Virus record (IMG/VR): IMGVR_UViG_3300044729_000488
Span: 1 to 29,480 of that record
Source of the DNA: a virus
DNA length: 29,480 nucleotides
Strand: one strand, 5' to 3'
Under the pieces are notes generated by a model, which saw only the letters and a list, made by a program, of their open reading frames with translations, did not search any database and was not told the origin of the DNA. Position numbers and translations under genes: made by a program. Below, in pieces: positions 6,922 to 13,925 of the stretch; within the stretch, counting starts at the first letter, position 1, and each line of letters starts with the position of its first letter.

Positions 6922-9612
6922 ATGCCCGTTGCTACAGACAAGCGTCAGCGGATGTTCAATGCGCGGAACTTGAACGATCTGTACGCACGGTTCGACAATA
7001 AGTGTGCAAGAGCGTTAGACGGCAAAACTCCGTTTGTTGTTGGTCTCAGTTCAAAGATACCTTTTGGAGTTCAATACGACTATTGTATTGATCCAGCCAC
7101 AAGCTTCTATGTCACCGGAAGCACTCCAACACAAACGCAGATTGCGATTGAGCTTTCAAAGCTTGAGAGCAAGCACTTAGACGTTAGCGGAGGTCAGGTT
7201 TACGTTGATCACTACGTCACTTCTTTCAACTCTTCATATTGCAACGTTGGCTCAATTCAAAAGTCTTTTGAGTTACACAAGCGCAATGTTGATGGTATTG
7301 ATTACGATGTCCATTTAGGTTGGGACGATTGGGATTCTGGTTTCGATTCTTACGTTAGGTCTTACTTTTCTTCAGTTGGATCTGCGCCTTCACTGCCTCC
7401 CGGTAGAATCCACAACCACAAAACGGCTGTTGCTGAGATACGGATTGAAGGTCTTTTGACTTTCAAAATTCTAAACAGTTACAAACGGTTTGATTGCTGG
7501 AGAATTCACAATTGCGGAAGCAAAGACATGAGGGTCTTGCTCCAATTGCCGGACGGCTCAGCGGAGACAAAGACAGTTCCTGCAATGGGCTGTAGATCGT
7601 TCAGGAGACGCGCTGACGGGACTTGGGCAACAACGTGGAGGGATGGCACTGCTTGCACGTATTTCTTCCCATACTTCACCGGAGACGTTCCATACTTTGC
7701 TGGTGGTCCACCAATGTATGGACAACCGGACTCTCTGGCGGTTTGCATGGAGAGGTCAGCAAAAGCCAACAACATTGCGAACCCGTTTTTGTTGCTGCAA
7801 TGGATGCGAGCAATGGGCGCATGGGTTGACGCTCGTTTTTCTTACGACATTCGCGCACTGTATCCAGAATACTCAGACCCAACGGATGCAAACACCGCAA
7901 TTGGAGACGCAATCTTCACTTGGGGACGCGCTAGAGTTCAGATTTACAGCAGTCTTTCCGGTGTTGTCTTTGAGGATTACATCACTGTATTCACCGGAGT
8001 TACCGACTTCATGCCGAAGCTCCAACGCATAGGCATCAACGCTGAGGTTTCTGGCGATGTCTTGGTGATGAGTAGCAAGAGACCGAATGCAATTGTCAGA
8101 ATCTATCCAATTGACTGCAATGTTTTCTTTGGTTCAACCGATCCATACTGGCAGATCAATCCTACTACAACTTACATTTCAATTGCGTATCCGTCCTACT
8201 ACTACACGCAGAACGTAGCAACACCCAACACGGCAACCCAATGGCAATCCGGCAACGTCCCAACATGGATGGAAACAATGCGGACGCTTCGCAGACGGGT
8301 TGCTGTGGAAGAGGGTTTCCTTAACAGTTTTGACGATGAAGTGGATATCTCTGAAGAGAAAGTTGGGATCGTCAGATTAAGCTCAATTGGATTAACAGTA
8401 ACAGCATCAACCGCCGTTGGCATTGAGGCATTTGACGCTAACGCTCTAAGCGAGATTCCTAACTATGAACGCAGCGCAAACGCAATAGAATTGCGAACTG
8501 AGTTAAGGCCAAAGGGATTCTCACCGGCAATTGGTTATTCAAACAACAAATACATCTCGGCAACTAAAACATACATTATAGCTCAGCCGAGCAATTATGG
8601 TGGAATGTATGGATATGTATTCCCGCAGATTAGCACTTCAATCGGTGCTGTAGCATCGTATCCTGCTGTCAATTGCGCTTACATCGCTTCTGGTGGTCCG
8701 TGGGCTTTTTCAAGCAGCGTTTACGACTACAATCTTGAGCGGGTTTTCACAACCGATCCGCTGACTCCAGTTACAACCAACGTCTTTGGCTCTGATTTCT
8801 GGATCAACAAATGGGGCGGAAAAGGTGGCGTTGATGCGTCTGTCAGAGTTCTGGGAAGACCCAACAGGACAATTCAAGATAACGGTGTAGCTGACGATGT
8901 ATTTAAAGACCAAAACAACGCTACAATGGCTTGTTTGGCTCCGTGGTATACTCAAGTTTCTGTAACCACTACAGAGCAAGCTTATATTGCAGACATTAGG
9001 TGGGGTGCAACCACTTATTTTGATCTTCCTTATAACTCAGGGACTAACGTTTATAACAACATAGGCAATTTCTATCACAAGATTCCAAAGTCAGCGTTTC
9101 TGTGGAATCTGTTGGAAGCTCACGTTTCTGGATGGAATCGGTCTGTCCCATTAGCTCATGGCGAAGTCTGGTGTCCAATTTACAGCTTTGATGCTGGCGG
9201 TGTATTGGTTCCAGATACGCTTGGGGATTTGATTCCTAAGGATACAACTGTCACTTGCTTGGACACAATGTGGGGACCGTCTTTCTTTATTACACAAAGC
9301 CAATACGACTCTTTGATTGCTAATGGAATACAAGCAAAAGAGCTGTATGACGTTAGCTTGTCTCAATACTATTGGATAGTTACACAAATGGATCTGGCAA
9401 CTTACAGCAGATCTAAGGGATTCGCTTCTTTCAATTTCGACTGCTCCAATCAGGTCATTGATGCGTCTGGAGGCATCTTGACTCCTGCAACGGCTTGGGA
9501 GCCAATGCGGTCGTATGGCTTCGGTGAGACGACCCAATCTGCCAACTTTGAGGACGTTACCGGAGACCCATTCTATCGGTTCATTCGGTACGTTGATCTC
9601 GACGTAGCTTGA
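6922..9612 (+). CDS. Large tail protein, possible receptor-binding or tip protein
   Basis: An 896-residue protein, the largest product in the window. It is unusually rich in Tyr, Trp, Phe, Ser and Asn, with many predicted strands and no long helices, as in surface-exposed tail tip or adhesin proteins. I see no hydrolase motif, no collagen repeat and no intramolecular chaperone domain. It closes the tail operon and is followed directly by the early-region promoter, whose TTGACA overlaps its TGA stop. It may bind the host receptor, on grounds of size, position and composition only. It starts at ATG 6922; an alternative ATG at 6918 is out of frame. Confidence 0.75.
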   Translation: MPVATDKRQRMFNARNLNDLYARFDNKCARALDGKTPFVVGLSSKIPFGVQYDYCIDPATSFYVTGSTPTQTQIAIELSKLESKHLDVSGGQVYVDHYVTSFNSSYCNVGSIQKSFELHKRNVDGIDYDVHLGWDDWDSGFDSYVRSYFSSVGSAPSLPPGRIHNHKTAVAEIRIEGLLTFKILNSYKRFDCWRIHNCGSKDMRVLLQLPDGSAETKTVPAMGCRSFRRRADGTWATTWRDGTACTYFFPYFTGDVPYFAGGPPMYGQPDSLAVCMERSAKANNIANPFLLLQWMRAMGAWVDARFSYDIRALYPEYSDPTDANTAIGDAIFTWGRARVQIYSSLSGVVFEDYITVFTGVTDFMPKLQRIGINAEVSGDVLVMSSKRPNAIVRIYPIDCNVFFGSTDPYWQINPTTTYISIAYPSYYYTQNVATPNTATQWQSGNVPTWMETMRTLRRRVAVEEGFLNSFDDEVDISEEKVGIVRLSSIGLTVTASTAVGIEAFDANALSEIPNYERSANAIELRTELRPKGFSPAIGYSNNKYISATKTYIIAQPSNYGGMYGYVFPQISTSIGAVASYPAVNCAYIASGGPWAFSSSVYDYNLERVFTTDPLTPVTTNVFGSDFWINKWGGKGGVDASVRVLGRPNRTIQDNGVADDVFKDQNNATMACLAPWYTQVSVTTTEQAYIADIRWGATTYFDLPYNSGTNVYNNIGNFYHKIPKSAFLWNLLEAHVSGWNRSVPLAHGEVWCPIYSFDAGGVLVPDTLGDLIPKDTTVTCLDTMWGPSFFITQSQYDSLIANGIQAKELYDVSLSQYYWIVTQMDLATYSRSKGFASFNFDCSNQVIDASGGILTPATAWEPMRSYGFGETTQSANFEDVTGDPFYRFIRYVDLDVA

Positions 9613-9637
9613 CACAAACCCACCGTTGGGTTATTGG
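9609..9637 (+). promoter_or_regulatory. Putative early promoter with 16-bp dyad operator
   Basis: A perfect TTGACA (9609-9614), 17-base spacer and TATTGG (9632-9637) as a weak -10. The spacer is almost filled by the dyad AACCCA-CCGT-TGGGTT (9617-9632). The same arrangement, base for base in spacing, recurs at 12846. It sits over the stop of the tail operon and just before the recombination genes, so it probably drives them and is controlled by a dimeric DNA-binding protein. No experimental support. Confidence 0.6.
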
Positions 9638-9648
9638 TCTCCCCGACG

Positions 9649-9858
9649 ATGAAATGTCCGTCCTGCAACTGCATTTTTGCCGCAAGTCTCCGCGATATCG
9701 CGAAGGAGTTGGGTGCGTCCAAATCGTCGGCAAAGGCCGAAGCTTCTCGCGCAAATGGAAAGTGCGGAGGTAGGCCAAAGAAGACCAATGAGCAAAGAAC
9801 TAATACCTCAGACAAAGCAGTCCGCGCTCGCGATAATGGCGAGCAAATTCAGCGTTGA
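9649..9858 (+). CDS. Small zinc-ribbon-like protein with GGRPK motif
   Basis: A 69-residue basic protein starting at ATG 9649 (an in-frame TTG at 9634 lies within the promoter's -10 and is less likely). It opens MKCPSCNC, half of a zinc-binding knuckle, and continues with an Ala/Lys-rich helix and the S-R-A-N-G-K-x-G-G-R-P-K-K motif that recurs in small phage and bacterial proteins. Its last 71 bases overlap the annealing-protein gene in another frame. DNA or RNA binding is plausible. It would be the first gene of the recombination operon. Confidence 0.6.
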   Translation: MKCPSCNCIFAASLRDIAKELGASKSSAKAEASRANGKCGGRPKKTNEQRTNTSDKAVRARDNGEQIQR

Positions 9859-10450
9859 ACCGGCTCGTTTGCTGGAGACGCTGAAGGCTACGTTGATGCC
9901 GAAAGCAACGAACGAAGAGCTTCTCTCCTTCGTCGTTACAGCTAACCAGTACGGACTCAACCCGTTCACTCGCGAAATCTACGCATTTCCTGCGCGTAAT
10001 GGCGGAATCCAGCCCGTTGTCAGCGTTGATGGGTGGATACGCATGATGAATAATCACGCGAGCTTCGACGGCATCCAGTTCACTACCGAAGACAAAGACG
10101 GCAAGCCGTTCTCGGTGACTGCTACGATTCACCTGAAAGACCGGACCCATCCGGTTGAGGTCACCGAGTATTTCTCGGAATGCTCGCGCAATACCGAACC
10201 GTGGAAGGTCAACCCTCGCCGTATGTTGCGACACAAAGCGTTGATCCAATGCGCTCGCGTAGCGTTTGGATTCAGCGGCATTACTGACGAAGAGGAAGCC
10301 ATTCCGCAAGCTCCGGTCAACGTAACTCCTTCGCGTCCAATCTTCCGCAGCAAGCTGGAGCCAACCGTTGAACCGCCGCCAGAAGCTGTTCCTTCTGTGG
10401 TTGTTCAACCCACCGAGCTAACTCTTAACGAAGGGAAATCCAATGAGTGA
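9788..10450 (+). CDS. bet: Bet/RecT-type single-strand annealing protein
   Basis: A 220-residue protein with the conserved Bet core: LLSFVVTANQYGLNPFTREIYAFP (about residues 38-61, shown here in part), the VSVDGWIRMMNNH segment, and the C-terminal PWKVNPRRMLRHKALIQCARVAFGFSG stretch. Such proteins coat single-stranded DNA and anneal complementary strands in phage recombination. The frame opens at 9677, but ATG 9788 precedes the natural N-terminus (MSKELIP) and fits family length (lambda Bet is 261). The C-terminal 45 residues are a Pro/Val/Glu-rich tail that may dock partners. The nuclease gene overlaps its end by 8 bases, as in Red-like pairs. Confidence 0.9.
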   Translation: MSKELIPQTKQSALAIMASKFSVEPARLLETLKATLMPKATNEELLSFVVTANQYGLNPFTREIYAFPARNGGIQPVVSVDGWIRMMNNHASFDGIQFTTEDKDGKPFSVTATIHLKDRTHPVEVTEYFSECSRNTEPWKVNPRRMLRHKALIQCARVAFGFSGITDEEEAIPQAPVNVTPSRPIFRSKLEPTVEPPPEAVPSVVVQPTELTLNEGKSNE

Positions 10451-11537
10451 CGAACGCAGTGGACTACCGTCAGCGTCAGCGGCTTCTCGCTACGCTGCTT
10501 GTCTCGGAAGTTGGGATCTGGAGCGTCAAGTTGCGGAGGTTGAATCAACCGGAGACGCAGCGATTGGGAACCGTATCCACGCCGCTCTTGCGCTGGAGCC
10601 GGTCAGCAATCTGACGACCGATGAGACTTGGATCATTGACCGTTGCAGGGAGCAGGAGCTTGAGTTGGTGAAGCAGACATTTGGGGACATCGAACCAAAC
10701 TGTTTCCGAGAAAAGCGCATCTGGTCTCTTGAAATTGACGGAACAAGACTCTGGAGCGGAAAACCGGATGTTGTTTATGTATCCGATTCTTGTGGTCTCA
10801 TTATCGACTACAAGAGTGGTCGCGGAGCTGTAGAGAACGCTGCCGAGAATCTCCAGTTGCGCTGTTTGGTTGCACTGCTGGATGAGTCTTGGGGATTTAC
10901 CTTTGAGCGTATTTCTGTTGCGATCATCCAGCCTTTAGCTGGACCGCCAAGTGTTGCAATTTACGAGTCGCAAGACATCCGTAGCGCAATCGCTGAGTCT
11001 GCTGACCTCATGGAGCAGATCAAGAAACTCGGACAACCGCGCACTCCGTCCGAATCCGCTTGCAAGTACTGCAAAGGGAAACCGTACTGCCAAGAAGCGC
11101 GGGAGCTTGCCGTTGCTCCTCCGCTGACGAACGCACCGGAAGGTATAACGCCAGACGCTATAGCTGCGACGTTGACCAACCAGACGCTTGCAGCGTTCTT
11201 AGATCGTGCAGCGCAAGCGGAGGCTGTCATTGAAGCTTGTCGCGCTGAAGCTCGACGGAGGTTGAGCGAAGGGGACGCCATCGAAGGCTGGACGCTCAAA
11301 GAAGGATCGGTGCGCGAGTCTATTTCAAACTCTGAAATAGTTGCGTCTCGGTTCTTGGAACTTGGAACTTATGAGCAGCTAAGTTCCGCAATCACGCTGA
11401 ACAAAACGAAGCTCAAAGATGCTCTGAAGGTTGCGACTGGAACCAAAGGTCGCGACTTGGAATTAAAGCTGGCCGCGCTTCTTGACGGCTGCACTGAAAG
11501 CAAGACCGGACAACCCACACTTACGAAGATCAAATGA
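10443..11537 (+). CDS. Cas4/RecB-like PD-(D/E)XK exonuclease with probable Fe-S cluster
   Basis: A 364-residue nuclease. The fold motif is visible as GKPDVVYVSDSCGLIIDYKSG, with the metal-binding Asp and the D-Y-K catalytic pair. One Cys near the N-terminus (AACLGS) and three near residue 207 (CKYCKGKPYC) match the four-cysteine iron-sulfur staple of Cas4/AddB-type nucleases, also seen in DUF2800 phage proteins. With the annealing protein just upstream it should resect DNA ends during phage recombination, replacing lambda Exo. The C-terminal third is Ala-rich helix of unknown use. Coupled to both neighbours by overlaps. Confidence 0.85.
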   Translation: MSDERSGLPSASAASRYAACLGSWDLERQVAEVESTGDAAIGNRIHAALALEPVSNLTTDETWIIDRCREQELELVKQTFGDIEPNCFREKRIWSLEIDGTRLWSGKPDVVYVSDSCGLIIDYKSGRGAVENAAENLQLRCLVALLDESWGFTFERISVAIIQPLAGPPSVAIYESQDIRSAIAESADLMEQIKKLGQPRTPSESACKYCKGKPYCQEARELAVAPPLTNAPEGITPDAIAATLTNQTLAAFLDRAAQAEAVIEACRAEARRRLSEGDAIEGWTLKEGSVRESISNSEIVASRFLELGTYEQLSSAITLNKTKLKDALKVATGTKGRDLELKLAALLDGCTESKTGQPTLTKIK

Positions 11538-11968
11538 ATCAAACCCACCCAATGGAATTGGTCCGCGAGTTCATGCGGACGTATCAGCAATGCATCCCAG
11601 AGCGTCCCGCACTGCCAGACCCCATCACGATCAACCTTCGGTATCGACTGATTGATGAGGAGGCTCAGGAGCTTTCCGAATCAACTTCCGCTGTCGAGTA
11701 TCTCGACGCAATCGGAGATCTCTTGTACGTCGTATACGGAGCCGCTCTAGCCGCTGGCTTCTCCCCGCATCAAGTGGACGCTGCTTTTACCGAGATCCAT
11801 CGAAGCAATATGTCCAAAGTCTGGACTGACGATGAGATTCATTCCATCCCCGCTGACTGCCGGTCTCACCGAGTTGGGGACAACCGCCACATTGTAAGGC
11901 GAACGGACGGTAAGATCGTGAAGTCACCGAGTTATTCACCGGCTCGACTAGAGGGCTATACCCGATGA
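11534..11968 (+). CDS. MazG-like nucleotide pyrophosphohydrolase
   Basis: A 144-residue protein. The all-alpha NTP pyrophosphohydrolase signature is present: E-E-x-x-E at residues 42-46 (DEEAQEL) and, one helix later, EYLDAIGDLLYVVYGAALA with E55, D58 and D62. Enzymes of this group cleave nucleotides such as (d)NTPs to monophosphates, cleaning or redirecting the pool during phage growth. The C-terminal part (NMSKVWTDDEI to the end) resembles phage versions that act on nucleotide-like substrates. The start overlaps the nuclease stop (ATGA), so it belongs to the recombination operon. Substrate not predictable from sequence. Confidence 0.8.
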   Translation: MNQTHPMELVREFMRTYQQCIPERPALPDPITINLRYRLIDEEAQELSESTSAVEYLDAIGDLLYVVYGAALAAGFSPHQVDAAFTEIHRSNMSKVWTDDEIHSIPADCRSHRVGDNRHIVRRTDGKIVKSPSYSPARLEGYTR

Positions 11969-12294
11969 GACATCTATGGTCCCGAGGATTCGGACGGCTC
12001 CATTCTGACGCTGAGGTCATTACCACCGACGACGGCAAGCGGTTCCTGCTCGCTGTCGTTGAGTTTGAGAAGCGAACTCTTGCGAACGGAAAACCCTACG
12101 CACAGCGGGTCACGTTCCGGTCGTTTGATCCTGAAGACATGGACTGCGTGAGGATGCTTACTGAGGGGACGCATATCATGTTTGACGGTGATTGCGATGC
12201 ATTGGCCGAGAAGAGCGCGACCGGATGGTGGTACGCTAATCCGCGCATCACCGGACGAATCCATGAGATCATCCCGCCGCACGATGCATCTTGA
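11965..12294 (+). CDS. Putative OB-fold single-stranded DNA-binding protein
   Basis: A 109-residue protein with the strand order of an SSB: GRLHSDAEVITTDDGKRFLLAVVEFEKR, then YAQRVTFRSFD, a helix DMDCVRMLTEG, HIMFDGDCDALAE and a closing GRIHEI strand. It lacks the usual acidic tail ending in IPF, which is instead present in the unrelated small protein at 18831. In an operon with annealing, nuclease and resolvase genes, binding of single-stranded DNA makes sense. Start is ATGA-coupled. The fold is read from pattern, not from a strong motif, so confidence is moderate. Confidence 0.55.
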   Translation: MRHLWSRGFGRLHSDAEVITTDDGKRFLLAVVEFEKRTLANGKPYAQRVTFRSFDPEDMDCVRMLTEGTHIMFDGDCDALAEKSATGWWYANPRITGRIHEIIPPHDAS

Positions 12295-12706
12295 TTTCCA
12301 TGTCAGCGGAATCCCGAAGGCTCAACCGCGAGTCAAAGCATTCGTTCGCGGTGGTCATGCGGGAGTCTACACTCCAGACTCAGCCGAGTCTTGGAAGCAA
12401 GCGGTGCGTCAGGAAGCTGTCGCAAACGCTCCAGAATCGCTTATAACGGGTCCGATTAGGTTGCAGCTAGACTTCTTCCTTCCGAGACCCAAAGCGCATC
12501 TGGACAAGCACGGAGTCCCGAAAGCAAAATCACCGGTCTGGCATTGCAAAAAGCCGGATCTTGACAACCTCATCAAAGCGGTTACCGATGCGATAACCGA
12601 CACTCAGCGAGTCTGGTTGGACGACAGCCAGATTTACCAGATAACAGCGGTGAAAACCTACGCTCTGTACGCTTCGGGATGCAGCGTAAGGATCAACGCT
12701 GACTGA
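12284..12706 (+). CDS. rusA: RusA-like Holliday junction resolvase
   Basis: A 140-residue protein (E. coli RusA is 120). Family features are clear: FFLPRPKAH near residue 64, then KPDLDNLIKAVTDAI with D92 and D94, and WLDDSQI with D113/D114, the acidic residues that bind metal and cut four-way junctions. The frame opens at 12182, but the family N-terminus (HLDFHVSGIPKAQPR) begins at ATG 12284, which overlaps the previous gene by 11 bases. It would resolve recombination or replication intermediates before packaging. Last gene of the operon before a structured RNA. Confidence 0.9.
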   Translation: MHLDFHVSGIPKAQPRVKAFVRGGHAGVYTPDSAESWKQAVRQEAVANAPESLITGPIRLQLDFFLPRPKAHLDKHGVPKAKSPVWHCKKPDLDNLIKAVTDAITDTQRVWLDDSQIYQITAVKTYALYASGCSVRINAD

Positions 12707-12708
12707 CT

Positions 12709-12789
12709 CTTGGAAAGTGCGGCATGGTGTGCAGGGAGATCCTGCGACGGGTTAGGTTTCATCCCATAGAAACACCGCATTTTCCTAAG
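12709..12789 (+). ncRNA. Predicted three-way-junction RNA after rusA
   Basis: Directly after the rusA stop there is an 11-bp inverted repeat (12712-12722 with 12775-12785, one G-U pair), extendable by 3 bp (12709-12711 with 12787-12789) across a bulged T. It encloses two perfect hairpins: GCAGG/CCTGC at 12731-12745 and GTTTC/GAAAC at 12756-12773. T-rich tracts follow (ggttttc, ggttttt). It could be a transcription terminator, a 3-prime stabiliser or processing element, or a separate small RNA. The rest of the gap, to 12920, holds the promoter at 12846 and no convincing gene. Confidence 0.55.
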
Positions 12790-12845
12790 GTTTTCGCTGG
12801 TTTTTGACCCTCTTGAAGAAAGTTGAAAAAAAATGCAATCTCCTG

Positions 12846-12875
12846 TTGACGGTAACCCAACGATGGGTTTAGGGT
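12846..12875 (+). promoter_or_regulatory. Putative early promoter with the same dyad operator
   Basis: TTGACG (12846-12851) followed by the dyad AACCCA-ACGA-TGGGTT (12854-12869) and TAGGGT (12870-12875) as a poor -10 with an 18-base spacer. Aligned on TTGAC, the dyad falls at exactly the same offset as at 9609. It likely starts the transcript of the small-gene region, about 40 bases upstream of the first ATG (12921), under the same regulator as the recombination operon. Confidence 0.6.
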
Positions 12876-12920
12876 ATCTCCATCGACGGCAATCAAGCCG
12901 CGAGAAACTGAACGAATAAA

Positions 12921-13076
12921 ATGAACAGCACCGCCCAAGTCATCAAGAGCAGCCTCAACCCTAACTTCGGAATCGGAAGCGTCGGGTTAGTGATTTCAAA
13001 GGGAATCAAGTTTTCGGTTGTTATGATCGGTGGAAATCAATGGAAGATTAAGAACTCCAACCTGAAGTTTAACTGA
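12921..13076 (+). CDS. Small hypothetical protein
   Basis: A 51-residue protein (MNSTAQVIKSSLNPNFGIG ... GGNQWKIKNSNLKFN), first gene after the 12846 promoter. The leader gaacgaataaa before the ATG is A-rich without a Shine-Dalgarno. It is basic, Asn/Ser-rich and probably beta-stranded (LVISKGIKFSVVMIG). No family recognised. First position behind an early promoter suggests a host-takeover or regulatory function, which is inference. Confidence 0.6.
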   Translation: MNSTAQVIKSSLNPNFGIGSVGLVISKGIKFSVVMIGGNQWKIKNSNLKFN

Positions 13077-13090
13077 TCAATAAAAGAGGG

Positions 13091-13109
13091 GCGCGACTCT
13101 CCAACGCGC
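13091..13109 (+). promoter_or_regulatory. Leader hairpin before the gene at 13140
   Basis: GCGCG (13091-13095) and CGCGC (13105-13109) form a perfect 5-bp stem with a 9-base loop in the 63-base gap. It is followed by about 30 A/C-rich unstructured bases up to the ATG. The next gap has the same plan (hairpin 13358-13378). Confidence 0.45.
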
Positions 13110-13127
13110 AACAAACCATAACTCATA

Positions 13128-13143
13128 CCATCAAATACCATGA
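13128..13143 (+). repeat. Repeated 16-base start-codon leader, copy 1
   Basis: ccatcaaataccATGA occurs here and identically at 13393-13408, in both cases spanning the start codon of a small gene. Neither has a Shine-Dalgarno. The identity stops in the coding sequence, so this is a shared initiation signal rather than a gene duplication. Confidence 0.7.
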
Positions 13144-13343
13144 CTTTTCCAAAGCTCATCAAGACCGTTGAGACCGCGCATCCAGCACGATTCTTGTCTG
13201 GATTGCGAATCTACAAGACCCAATTTATTGACGTTGGAGACCGCATCGTTGCTGTTGAGTTTTTGCACTTGAACTCGGGACAACTTCACAAAGTTAGGCA
13301 ACGCGAACTTCGCGAGGAAGAACGCGAGCTTCTAGCCGATTGA
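13140..13343 (+). CDS. Small hypothetical protein
   Basis: A 67-residue protein (MTFPKLIKTVETAHPARF ...). The middle is beta-rich (GLRIYKTQFIDVGDRIVAVEFLH) and the C-terminal helix is strongly charged (KVRQRELREEERELLAD). It has a self-standing A/C-rich leader with the repeated 16-base start signal. No family recognised. The build, a strand pair plus charged helix, would suit a small inhibitor or nucleic-acid binder, but there is no direct evidence. Confidence 0.65.
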   Translation: MTFPKLIKTVETAHPARFLSGLRIYKTQFIDVGDRIVAVEFLHLNSGQLHKVRQRELREEERELLAD

Positions 13344-13404
13344 ATTACCAACGTGGGGAGCGCATACGTTAAACGCTCAGAACCATCAACACCCATCAAA
13401 TACC
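13344..13404 (+). promoter_or_regulatory. Leader with degenerate dyad and hairpin
   Basis: This 61-base gap contains taCCAACGtGGGGa (13347-13359), a degenerate relative of the operator dyad with a shorter centre, and a hairpin GAGCG/CGCTC (13358-13362 with 13374-13378, 11-base loop). An A/C-rich tail leads to the repeated start signal at 13393. The plan mirrors the preceding leader. Confidence 0.4.
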
Positions 13405-13408
13405 ATGA
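13393..13408 (+). repeat. Repeated 16-base start-codon leader, copy 2
   Basis: Exact second copy of the sequence at 13128-13143, again ending in ATGA over a start codon (13405). Upstream flank here is aacac rather than tcata, so the conserved block is confined to the 16 bases. Confidence 0.7.
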
Positions 13409-13599
13409 AATACCATTGCAAAGACAAAGACAATAAGACGCTTTCAATACATAGAAGCATTGAAGAAGCGCACCGCGCACTTAACGTTTGGAATCATACC
13501 AGAGAGCTTGTCTGGATTTCAGATGAAACCGGACGACTGCTGACCGCTGACGAAGTGTTCCAAGCACTTGCCGCAACTTGGATGAAAGGTCTCCGATGA
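13405..13599 (+). CDS. Small hypothetical protein
   Basis: A 64-residue protein (MKYHCKDKDNKTLSIHRS ... LTADEVFQALAATWMKGLR). It has two strands, a helix (SIEEAHRALNVWNH) and a C-terminal helix; Cys5 and several His are not in a recognisable metal motif. The start lies in the repeated leader. Its stop overlaps the lysozyme-like start (ATGA), so it is translationally coupled to that gene. No function assigned. Confidence 0.65.
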   Translation: MKYHCKDKDNKTLSIHRSIEEAHRALNVWNHTRELVWISDETGRLLTADEVFQALAATWMKGLR

Positions 13600-13925
13600 A
13601 TCTCGGACCACTCATTGCGGCTCTCATCACTGTGGAGTCCAACGGACGGGACAATGCGGTTGGCGACGGTGGTCTAGCTATCGGTGCGCTCCAGATCCAC
13701 AAAGCGGTTGTGGTGGACGCAAACCGGATCGCTGGCACTCATTACACTCACGCTGAGATGACCAACCGGATTGCGGCTCGTAAGGTCTGCGAGATCTATC
13801 TGACGCACTACGGCAAAGGCTGTACAACCGAGCAGTTGGCTCGCAAATGGAATGGAGGCGGTCCCTCTGGTGATAAGAAAACAGCAACAATTCCCTATTG
13901 GAACAAAGTCAAAAAGCACCTATGA
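13596..13925 (+). CDS. Lytic transglycosylase/lysozyme-like enzyme (candidate endolysin)
   Basis: A 109-residue single-domain protein. SLT-type features: catalytic E14 in ITVESNGRDNAVG, a GALQI motif at residues 30-34 equivalent to the usual GLMQ, and KWNGGG near residue 90 equivalent to the YNAG motif. It would cleave the glycan strands of peptidoglycan. There is no signal peptide, so release would need a holin. ATG 13596 is coupled to the previous stop. It is far from the membrane-protein lysis cassette at 141-796 and lies in the early small-gene region; a virion or remodelling role is an alternative to host lysis. Confidence 0.75.
   Translation: MNLGPLIAALITVESNGRDNAVGDGGLAIGALQIHKAVVVDANRIAGTHYTHAEMTNRIAARKVCEIYLTHYGKGCTTEQLARKWNGGGPSGDKKTATIPYWNKVKKHL

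Noticed and set aside
9800-10408. 202-codon - strand ORF opposite the annealing-protein gene
   Set aside because: The + strand encodes an unmistakable Bet-type protein; the antisense product has no recognisable domain and no promoter or leader.
12712-12785. tRNA-like outline (74 bases, 7-bp end stem)
   Set aside because: The end helix continues to 11 bp, the middle loop has no T before an anticodon, and there is no T-arm next to the end stem, so it is not a tRNA.
12833-12919. 28-codon ORF within the gap before 12921
   Set aside because: Its start lies upstream of the predicted promoter elements and its sequence runs through the operator dyad; no similarity and no leader like the other genes.
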